Source: Pantoea sp. AS-PWVM4 (lineage in GTDB: Bacteria > Pseudomonadota > Gammaproteobacteria > Enterobacterales > Enterobacteriaceae). From it: a DNA stretch of 64,000 nt. Below the pieces are notes generated by a model. That model saw nothing but the letters and a program-made list of their open reading frames with translations, was not told the DNA's origin and did not search any database. Below, one piece after another: positions 58,083-64,000 of the stretch; position 1 is the first letter of the stretch; each line of letters begins with the position of its first letter. The position numbers and the translations under genes are program-made. Location: positions 186,001-250,000 of the forward strand of contig NZ_ASZC01000002.1 of the NCBI RefSeq assembly GCF_000468095.1, read 5' to 3'.

Positions 58083-59195
58083 ATGACACACCAACCTCTG
58101 ATTGCTGAGGTGCCGAATCAGCAAAATACACTTACGGCCATCGTCGAGCAGGACGCGCGCACGGCCTATTTTTATATCTGGCCAAACGACCTGTTCCGCA
58201 GCCAGTATGCGGTACGCGGTTGCTGGTTACGCAACCTGCTGCCCGCACCGGCGCGTGAAGATCGCGATGCACTGGAGCAGGGTATCGCGCCGCTGCTCAG
58301 TGCCGAATTTTGCCGCACGCTGGAAGCGGAACCGCCGCTCGATCCGGCCGGGTTACAGATACTCTGGGAGCCGAGCGATGATGGTGCGGCGTTGTGGTAC
58401 TACGGTCAGTTGCTGGCGGTGATCCCTGGCTGGAGCCTGTACCAGGACAAACAGGTGAGCTTCTCGGCCGGGTGTATCAAAAAGAATCGCCTGACGGCAC
58501 CGCTCGGATCGGCCTCAACCAATGACTATTACGCGCGTGCCGAACAGCAACGCCATTTCTGGCGTGACTGGCATGACGGACATTTATGGGAAGTGGTGCA
58601 GCGTGAGTTGATGCAGTGCTACCAGGCGCAGTTCGGTGAATCGGTGAAGTATTACGCCATCGACCAGGGCAACTGGCCGCCGATGGCGATTTCGCAGCAC
58701 TGGCATCAGGGCGTGTGGTACTTCCTCACCCTCGGCATGGGGATCCGACCGATGCCGCAGGTCGATTATCTGTTTGATGAGCTGGCCCCGCAGTATCGCC
58801 GCATCGAACTGGCGATGGCAGTGGATGGCGAAGTGATGAACGAAGCCAATGCAGTGCAGATGGCCAGCGCACTGGCGGAGTTTGCCCATCTGCCGTGGGC
58901 GCGCCTTACCTGGCTGGGTGAGGGGCATACGCTGGCGTCAGAAGTGGCGCCGGTGGGGTTTGAAAGTTTCCTGCTGGCGAATGGCCTGGCCCCGGAAGCG
59001 GCGCAGTTCCGGCTGCCAAAGCGTGGGGGCGACCGGGTGAATTTGCTGTGGTCAACGCCAATCACCGAGGCGGAACGCCAGTTTGCGCAGGCCGATGAAC
59101 GCGGTGGACAGCAGTTGTTGCAGCGTCTGCTGGCTGATGGCAACAACCATATTTTTCGTCCAAGGCAAGAAGTGGTGGAGCCTCCGGTTGCCTGA
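58083..59195 (+). CDS. SUFU-domain-like protein
   Basis: 370-residue soluble protein. The second half shows the pattern of the suppressor-of-fused (SUFU) domain: HQGVWYFLTLGMGIRPMPQVD, then RRIELAMAVDG and a LPWARLTWLGEGHTL region. Bacterial SUFU proteins are common near toxin-immunity and type VI-type loci, but no toxin gene is seen here. The N-terminal 130 residues (AYFYIWPNDLFRSQYAVRGCW) are not assigned. ATG 58083 was chosen over a longer frame starting at 58008 because homology-like sequence begins there. The assignment rests on motif-level likeness only. Confidence 0.6.
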   Translation: MTHQPLIAEVPNQQNTLTAIVEQDARTAYFYIWPNDLFRSQYAVRGCWLRNLLPAPAREDRDALEQGIAPLLSAEFCRTLEAEPPLDPAGLQILWEPSDDGAALWYYGQLLAVIPGWSLYQDKQVSFSAGCIKKNRLTAPLGSASTNDYYARAEQQRHFWRDWHDGHLWEVVQRELMQCYQAQFGESVKYYAIDQGNWPPMAISQHWHQGVWYFLTLGMGIRPMPQVDYLFDELAPQYRRIELAMAVDGEVMNEANAVQMASALAEFAHLPWARLTWLGEGHTLASEVAPVGFESFLLANGLAPEAAQFRLPKRGGDRVNLLWSTPITEAERQFAQADERGGQQLLQRLLADGNNHIFRPRQEVVEPPVA

Positions 59196-59198
59196 ATC

Positions 59199-59258
59199 GT
59201 AGCGGCGCGATTTATCGCGCAGGTTTTGCTATACGCGCCAAACACATCGCGCCGCTAC
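59199..59258. repeat. REP unit plus truncated partner
   Basis: Plus unit 59199-59220 with the unchanged core, 4 bp after the SUFU-like stop, and a truncated minus partner (ATCGCGCCGCTAC, 59246-59258) that has lost its outer half. Nothing else is recognised in the gap up to the chemoreceptor gene at 59375. Confidence 0.8.
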
Positions 59259-59374
59259 ATCATCACCTTCATCAATTATTTTATTGCTTTGTGATCGTGC
59301 GCACCTCAAGTTCCTTCTTGACACGCCGTTAACCCGGATCAGGCATCTCGCCACTCCAGGGTAAGGGCACTCTC

Positions 59375-61270
59375 ATGTTAAAAACCACACAATCCCGTTT
59401 CACCGCGACCCTCATCGCATTTTTCGCCGTGCTGATGCTGGTCACCGTGCTGGTGATCAATCAGTTTATTGCACCCCAACTCAGCAACAATGAGAGCCGC
59501 CTGGTGCGTTACGAAGTCGATGGCCTGGCCGGACGTATCGTCGAACAGATGAACCGCGTTCAGGCGCAGCAGCGTGCTATTACCGAAGCTGCCGGGGTAA
59601 TGGATAGCGCCAGCATCGATACCTTGCTGCCTGCGCTGGTTAACCAATATCAGGACAGCAACGTATTCGGCGGCGGTATCTGGCCCCTGCCGAACCGTCG
59701 CGATCCGGCTAAAGAGAAAGACAGTTCATTCTTTGCGCGCAACGCCAGCAACCAGTTACAGGTGAATACTTACTGGAACTCTGACGCTGCCGACAAATAC
59801 TGGGAGCAACCCTGGTACAAAGACGGTATGGCGGCCGCGAAAGGCCAGTGCGCCTGGGCGAAGGCCTATCAGGATGCGGCCAGCCCGCAACCGCGTACCA
59901 ACTGCGCGATGGCGATTTACCGTAATGGTACTGCCTGGGGCGTGGCGACCATCGACGTGACCCTGGGATTCTTCAACCAACTGGCGAAACAGATGGGAGA
60001 GGCGATTCATGGTCGCGTCTTGATCGTCGAAGCCGATGGCAAAGTGGTCGGTAACGCCGCGCTGGTTGATGCTGCGGCGAAACTGGAAAACCTGTCCGAT
60101 ACCCAACTGCCGCTGGCTCCAACGCTGAAAACGTTGCTGGCGCAGGCGGGCAGTCAACCGACGCAGGCGAGCTATGATGCGGAAGATGGCGAGCATACGC
60201 TGTTCCTGCAAGCCATTCCCGGCAGTCCGTGGTATCTCGCCAGCGACGTGCCCTCCAGCCTGTTGGATGCGCAAACCCATAGCATGCTGACCCGATTGGG
60301 TCTGGTGCAGATCCCGCTGGCGGTGATCCTACTGCTGATCTTGCTCGGCTTTGTGCGTGCCATGATGAAGCGCTTAAGCCAGCTCAACCGTAACATTGAA
60401 GCGTTATCAACCGGCGGTGCGGATTTGACCCAGCGTCTGCCTGCCAGCAACAGCCCGGAATTTAACGCCGTGGCGCAGAGCTTCAACCAGTTTATTGCTT
60501 ACCTTCAGGGGCTGATGCGTCAGGTGGGTGACAGCGCGCTGGCGATTACCGCTGCCTCGCGGGAGATCGCCAGCGGCAACGCTGATCTGTCGGCGCGTAC
60601 CGAATCACAGGCCAGCTCGATTGTTGAAACGGCGGCTTCTATGGAGCAACTGACCGGTACGGTGCGTCAGAACGCGGATAACGCCACCCATGCCAATCAA
60701 CTGGCTGATGGCGCTTCGCAGGTGGCGGCGCGTGGCACCGAGGTGGTGCGTCAGGTGGTCAGCACTATGGGCGAAATCCATCATTCATCGCGCAAAGTGG
60801 TGGATATCATCAGCGTCATCGACAGCATTGCTTTCCAGACCAATATCCTGGCCTTGAACGCGGCGGTAGAAGCCGCGCGCGCGGGCGAGCAGGGGCGCGG
60901 TTTTGCGGTGGTGGCGTCGGAAGTGCGTAACCTCGCCCAGCGCTCGGCCAACTCGGCGCGAGAGATCAAGAAGCTGATTGAGGAGTCGGTCACCAATATT
61001 GATGCTGGCAGCCAGTTGGTGGAGCAAGCCGGACAAACTATGGATGAATTGATGCACGGCGTCAGCAGCGTCACCACGCTGATGGGGGAGATTATGTCTG
61101 CCAGCCGTGAGCAAAGCCTCGGCATCGATCAGGTGAACGTGGCTATCACCCAGCTTGACGGCAGCACCCAACAGAATGCCGCGCTGGTGGAACAGGTTTC
61201 TGCTGCCGCGCGCGCGATGGAGGAGCAGAGCGTTCAGCTGGAGTTGGTGGTGCAAAGCTTTAAACTTTAA
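59375..61270 (+). CDS. methyl-accepting chemotaxis protein (Cache-type sensor)
   Basis: 631-residue chemoreceptor. Helix 1 is near residues 9-31 ([20 protein letters not shown]). A periplasmic Cache-like domain of about 270 residues follows ([30 protein letters not shown]), then helix 2 ([20 protein letters not shown]), HAMP, and the cytoplasmic signalling hairpin with [26 protein letters not shown] and [12 protein letters not shown]. The C-terminus ends VVQSFKL and lacks the NWETF-type pentapeptide that tethers CheR/CheB. Ligand unknown; the WYKDG-type motif suggests a small organic ligand. Confidence 0.93.
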   Translation: MLKTTQSRFTATLIAFFAVLMLVTVLVINQFIAPQLSNNESRLVRYEVDGLAGRIVEQMNRVQAQQRAITEAAGVMDSASIDTLLPALVNQYQDSNVFGGGIWPLPNRRDPAKEKDSSFFARNASNQLQVNTYWNSDAADKYWEQPWYKDGMAAAKGQCAWAKAYQDAASPQPRTNCAMAIYRNGTAWGVATIDVTLGFFNQLAKQMGEAIHGRVLIVEADGKVVGNAALVDAAAKLENLSDTQLPLAPTLKTLLAQAGSQPTQASYDAEDGEHTLFLQAIPGSPWYLASDVPSSLLDAQTHSMLTRLGLVQIPLAVILLLILLGFVRAMMKRLSQLNRNIEALSTGGADLTQRLPASNSPEFNAVAQSFNQFIAYLQGLMRQVGDSALAITAASREIASGNADLSARTESQASSIVETAASMEQLTGTVRQNADNATHANQLADGASQVAARGTEVVRQVVSTMGEIHHSSRKVVDIISVIDSIAFQTNILALNAAVEAARAGEQGRGFAVVASEVRNLAQRSANSAREIKKLIEESVTNIDAGSQLVEQAGQTMDELMHGVSSVTTLMGEIMSASREQSLGIDQVNVAITQLDGSTQQNAALVEQVSAAARAMEEQSVQLELVVQSFKL

Positions 61271-61279
61271 GCGCTTTTC

Positions 61280-61312
61280 CACGGTGGTGCCGGGTGTGCC
61301 ACCGTTTCTCCT
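61280..61312 (+). terminator. stem-loop after the chemoreceptor gene
   Basis: Stem ACGGTGG / CCACCGT with an 11-nt loop, followed by TTTCTCCTTTCTT, about 10 bp after the stop. A reasonable intrinsic terminator. Confidence 0.7.
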
Positions 61313-61466
61313 TTCTTATTAACTATTCCCCGTTTTTTATGCTGCTTCAAAATCCAGCTGCTAAAATTAATTTTCCGTTACGCAAACGCACGGAATGTAC
61401 GCAATTTTTCCGGCCCCCGGCGCGGTGATTGTGTACAATGGTTGAGATTTTTCTGAAGGAGTTGTC

Positions 61467-62000
61467 ATGTCCGCCATAGAAGTTATCCTCGTCGACCACC
61501 TCGATCGTCCCACTGGCAAGATGGAAAAGCTGGAAGTTCATGAAAAGGGATTACTGCACCGTGCGGTAACGGTTTACGTGTTTAACTCGCGGCATGAACT
61601 GCTGCTGCAACGTCGTGCCAGTGGTAAATACCACTGCGGCGGTTTGTGGAGTAACACCTGTTGTGGTCATCCTTATCCGCAGGAATCCACCCAGGCTGCC
61701 GCTGAACGTCGCCTGCGTGAAGAGATGGGGCTGTCGCTGACGCTGACGCCGGTATTCGAGCTGAGCTACAACCTGCCGCTCAGCAATGGCCTGACGGAAC
61801 ATGAATACGGTCATGTGTTTTTTGCCATCAGCGATGAACAACCGGAACTGAACCCGGAAGAGGCCGATGCCTGGTGCTATCGGTCGGTGGCGCAGATTCA
61901 GCAGGAGATTGCGCAGCACCCGGAACAGTTCACGCCGTGGTTTCTGTTCACCTTTGCCCGCATTCCTGCCACGTTGGATGCGTTTCAGCTCACCGTGTAA
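61467..62000 (+). CDS. idi: isopentenyl-diphosphate delta-isomerase, type I
   Basis: Interconverts IPP and DMAPP for isoprenoid synthesis. Nudix-fold enzyme of 177 residues (E. coli 182). The active-site Cys 66 lies in WSNTCCGHPYPQES, and the acid Glu 113 in TEHEYGHVF; the metal ligands are in the nearby RRLREEMG helix. GAAGGAG precedes the ATG with good spacing. Not in a carotenoid cluster here. Downstream it converges on the porin gene at a shared hairpin. Confidence 0.95.
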   Translation: MSAIEVILVDHLDRPTGKMEKLEVHEKGLLHRAVTVYVFNSRHELLLQRRASGKYHCGGLWSNTCCGHPYPQESTQAAAERRLREEMGLSLTLTPVFELSYNLPLSNGLTEHEYGHVFFAISDEQPELNPEEADAWCYRSVAQIQQEIAQHPEQFTPWFLFTFARIPATLDAFQLTV

Positions 62001-62024
62001 AAAAACGCCTCATTGCTGAGGCGT
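61998..62024 (-). terminator. terminator between porin and idi
   Basis: Perfect stem ACGCCTCA-TTGC-TGAGGCGT. On the minus strand it is followed by seven T residues, so it should terminate the porin transcript, 8 bp after its stop. For idi it lacks a T tract. Confidence 0.88.
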
Positions 62025-62031
62025 TGTCATA

Positions 62032-63111
62032 TCAGAATTGATAAACCAGACCCAGAGCCATCACATCGTCAGTCGCCAGTCCGAGTGGGTTATTATCTTT
62101 AAGCATATTAATACGGTACTCAGCGAATAAAGACATATTGACGTTGAAATAATAATAAGCACCAATGGCTGTGTACTTAATAATATCGGCGTCACCGATG
62201 TTTTCAATATCTTTCCCTTTCGAAGAGATGTAAGCAATTGAAGGGCGGAATCCACTCAGGAATTGATATTGTGCAACGGCTTCAAAATTTTGTGCTTTAT
62301 TCGCAAATCCCCCGCTGATCGGGGTGGCATTCAGCGTTTCATCATACGCGGCCGCGAGGTAAATCTGATTCGCATCATATTTTACCGAAGCGGCCCAATG
62401 TTGGGCTTTATCACCATGACCACGGCTTAAGTTATTTTGCGCATCTGTACGGTCAAGGCTGGCAAAAGCACCCACAAAGCTTAGGCCAAAATCGAAAGCA
62501 TAAGAGGCGGAAAGTGCAAATCCATCACCATTAGCGCGGATAATTTGATCGGTACTGCCAGTTCGGTCATTTTTACCTTCGTATTGTGCGGCCACGTTCA
62601 GACCGTCCACCAGACCAAAGAAACCTGTGTTACGCCAGGTGAGCAAGCCGGTCGAGCGGCCCACGAGGAAGACATCATTGTAATCAGAGTCACTACCGAA
62701 GAAAGGCAGCATATCGGTGTTGCTCATCACGTCATAAACCAAACCGAAATTGCGGCCATAATCGATAGAACCCAATTCACCATATTTCAAACCGGCGTAG
62801 CCAAGGCGAGTAGCGTTACCATTTTGAGCATCGCTACCGCCTTCAGAATTATGCAGGCTGAATTGATATGACCAGCTGCCATAACCCGTCAATTTATCCG
62901 AGATTTTTGTCTCCCCGGTAAAACCGCCCTGAAGATTTGACGACGCATCACCATCATTATTACTGTCATCAGAAAATATATGGGAAACTTTTATTTTGCC
63001 ATTCAGGTCCAGCTTGTTGCCGTCTTTATTATATATTTCCGCAGCCTGAACCGGGCATAAGGCAGCCAGTAGCGGCAGCATAGCTGCCGCTAAAAGTGAG
63101 CGTTTCATCAT
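62032..63111 (-). CDS. general porin (OmpC/OmpF family)
   Basis: Trimeric 16-strand outer-membrane porin for small solutes, 359 residues. Signal peptide ends LCPVQA, then AEIYNKDGNKLDLNGKIKVSHIF. The L3 constriction region is DMLPFFGSDSDYNDVFLVGRSTGLLTWRN, and the last strand ends GLVYQF with the C-terminal Phe needed for BAM recognition. It could be a paralogue of OmpC or OmpF; the region upstream shows no obvious OmpR repeat. Two Met codons start the gene (63111, 63108). Confidence 0.93.
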   Translation of the reverse strand: MMKRSLLAAAMLPLLAALCPVQAAEIYNKDGNKLDLNGKIKVSHIFSDDSNNDGDASSNLQGGFTGETKISDKLTGYGSWSYQFSLHNSEGGSDAQNGNATRLGYAGLKYGELGSIDYGRNFGLVYDVMSNTDMLPFFGSDSDYNDVFLVGRSTGLLTWRNTGFFGLVDGLNVAAQYEGKNDRTGSTDQIIRANGDGFALSASYAFDFGLSFVGAFASLDRTDAQNNLSRGHGDKAQHWAASVKYDANQIYLAAAYDETLNATPISGGFANKAQNFEAVAQYQFLSGFRPSIAYISSKGKDIENIGDADIIKYTAIGAYYYFNVNMSLFAEYRINMLKDNNPLGLATDDVMALGLVYQF

Positions 63112-63210
63112 TACGTTTTTACCCTGTCTGAATTAATTATTTATTACCCCTCGTTGGGGGGATATATGGTGAAAAAAGATAAAAATCAGGAATGGTGTTT
63201 TAGTTTGCGT

Positions 63211-63867
63211 TTATTTAATCGCCTGGCGTTCCTCCCATTGCTCTTTAGTGAGCGTTTTAATATCGAATTGATCGCGTGTGCGGCAATAGGTATTTCCCCC
63301 CATACGCCCCACCGCATCCATCAGTTGTTGGTCTATGTGCAGATTTTCCGGGTTGACCGCATCACTGCGCACATATACCCCGACCACCTCACCCAGAATG
63401 ATTTCTCTCGCCGGGCCAACCTGTAAGGTGGTATGACGGCGGCACTCCAGTGCCGCAGGGGCAGCGAGAATGCGCGGGCTGTGCACGTATTGGCCCGGCA
63501 CGGTTTCCAGACCGGCCTCCTCCAGTTCATTGACCTCGGGACCAAATTTAATGGCACAGATCTCCATCTGATCCACCAGGGCATCATCGACGATATGCAC
63601 CGTAAACTCGCCCGTTTCACGGATATTGCGTGCGGTGTCTTTGAAACGCATATCGGCATAGTTCTCCACACCGATAGCGACAATCGCCGGGTCGTGAGTC
63701 AGTACATTGAAAAAGCTGAACGGGCCGGCATTGGGAACACCGTCGCGGCTGACCGTGGTCACCAGGGCAACCGGGCGCGGAATTACCGTGCCAATCAAAA
63801 TCTTGTAACGCTCACGTTCGGTTAATGACGCAAAGTCAAAAAAAGTATGTGATGTTGGCTGGCTCAT
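63211..63867 (-). CDS. flavin reductase-like / FMN-binding split-barrel protein
   Basis: 218-residue protein of the flavin reductase-like (DIM6/NTAB) family. The FMN segment is IPRPVALVTTVSRDGVPNAGPFSFFNVLTHDP, followed by DTARNIRETGEFTVHIVD and the C-terminal GRMGGNTYCRTRDQFDI. Such proteins reduce FMN for partner monooxygenases or act as FMN-binding reductases; the partner is not known. ATG 63867 follows GGAGCC; its frame upstream (to 63960) overlaps the gene behind it. Stop of the preceding gene is 1 bp upstream of the start, so the two are one operon. Confidence 0.87.
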   Translation of the reverse strand: MSQPTSHTFFDFASLTERERYKILIGTVIPRPVALVTTVSRDGVPNAGPFSFFNVLTHDPAIVAIGVENYADMRFKDTARNIRETGEFTVHIVDDALVDQMEICAIKFGPEVNELEEAGLETVPGQYVHSPRILAAPAALECRRHTTLQVGPAREIILGEVVGVYVRSDAVNPENLHIDQQLMDAVGRMGGNTYCRTRDQFDIKTLTKEQWEERQAIK

Positions 63868-63868
63868 C

Positions 63869-64000
63869 TCAGGCTCCGCTGTCAATACGATATGTTTCAA
63901 GGGGGGTGTGATGGCTAAGATTTTCAAAACCGTCTTTGGTGACAACATAACAATCGCCAATGTTGCAGCCTGCCGCCAGCGGTTCCAGCCATTGGCTATG
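63869..64000 (-). CDS. C-terminal end of an unidentified gene upstream of the flavin reductase (partial)
   Basis: The minus-strand frame from the window edge to TGA at 63869-63871 is open for 43 codons and ends GCNIGDCYVVTKDGFENLSH, then HTPLETYRIDSGA. The YVVTKDGFENLS pattern resembles the last strands of M24-type metallopeptidases (Xaa-Pro aminopeptidase-like), but this is too short to be sure. It ends 1 bp before the flavin reductase ATG, so they are cotranscribed. Confidence 0.5.
   Translation of the reverse strand, partial: HSQWLEPLAAGCNIGDCYVVTKDGFENLSHHTPLETYRIDSGA

Noticed and set aside
1-64000. CRISPR arrays, tRNA or rRNA genes, prophage or transposase genes
   Set aside because: None seen. 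The only regular repeats are the REP units, which are irregularly spaced and inverted. No IS ends or target duplications were recognised.

Overview
The window is about 64 kb of enterobacterial chromosome. Long stretches follow the Escherichia coli gene order around 17-18 min (aroG, gpmA, gal, mod, pgl, bio, uvrB, moa, ybhL, ybhN, clsB, ybhP, ybhQ, rhlE) and 48 min (dusC, yohF, yohD, yohC, pbpG, dld, bglX). Protein similarity is high but not at E. coli level, galE is missing from the gal operon, and a GTAG-headed palindromic repeat fills the gaps between genes. Together this suggests Erwiniaceae (Pantoea or Erwinia), which is an inference. No rRNA, tRNA, CRISPR array, prophage or insertion sequence was seen.

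Layout. 0-4.6 kb: an accessory amino-acid locus with a class III aminotransferase (cut by the window edge), a carboxymuconolactone-decarboxylase-like protein, a GlnHPQ-type importer whose binding-protein gene carries a one-base frameshift, and a C45 Ntn-hydrolase. 4.6-18.1 kb: aroG, then a 540-bp imperfect inverted repeat centred on a REP pair, then gpmA, galTKM, modF, modE, acrZ, modABC, ybhA and pgl. 18.2-24 kb: the bioA / bioBFCD divergon around a BirA operator, then an orphan UrtE-like ATPase. 24-32 kb: a DnaA-box cluster that matches DARS1 in position and layout, a LexA box and uvrB, ybhK, a probable molybdenum-cofactor riboswitch before moaABCDE, and a YaiW-type lipoprotein. 32-38 kb: ybhL, ybhN-clsB-ybhP, ybhQ and rhlE, with dusC 4 bp behind rhlE.

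38-57 kb: the 48-min block, interrupted by an MFS exporter, a Pit phosphate transporter, a CorA/ZntB-like channel, an LdtB L,D-transpeptidase and a GH15 glycosidase, and later by a DUF3772/MscS channel. 57-64 kb: a less conserved part with an MpaB-like oxygenase, a small membrane protein, a SUFU-like protein, a chemoreceptor, idi, a general porin, a flavin reductase and the tail of an unidentified gene.

Functional links. Molybdate uptake (modABC, ModE, ModF) and molybdopterin synthesis (moaABCDE) are both present; ModE probably acts on modA and the cofactor itself on moaA through the leader RNA. Biotin genes are under BirA. The gal genes keep the ancestral promoter and GalR/GalS operators without galE. 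Regulatory sites recognised by eye are the BirA, ModE, GalR/S and LexA sites, the DnaA boxes, the Moco RNA and several intrinsic terminators.

The most unusual DNA is the repeat family: about 20 copies of a GTAG-headed palindrome, all outside coding sequence apart from one that runs into a stop codon. Many are in inverted pairs, two show compensatory changes in the hairpin, one is a perfect 32-bp palindrome, one is followed by a T tract that would make it a terminator, and one pair lies at the centre of the 540-bp mirror element.
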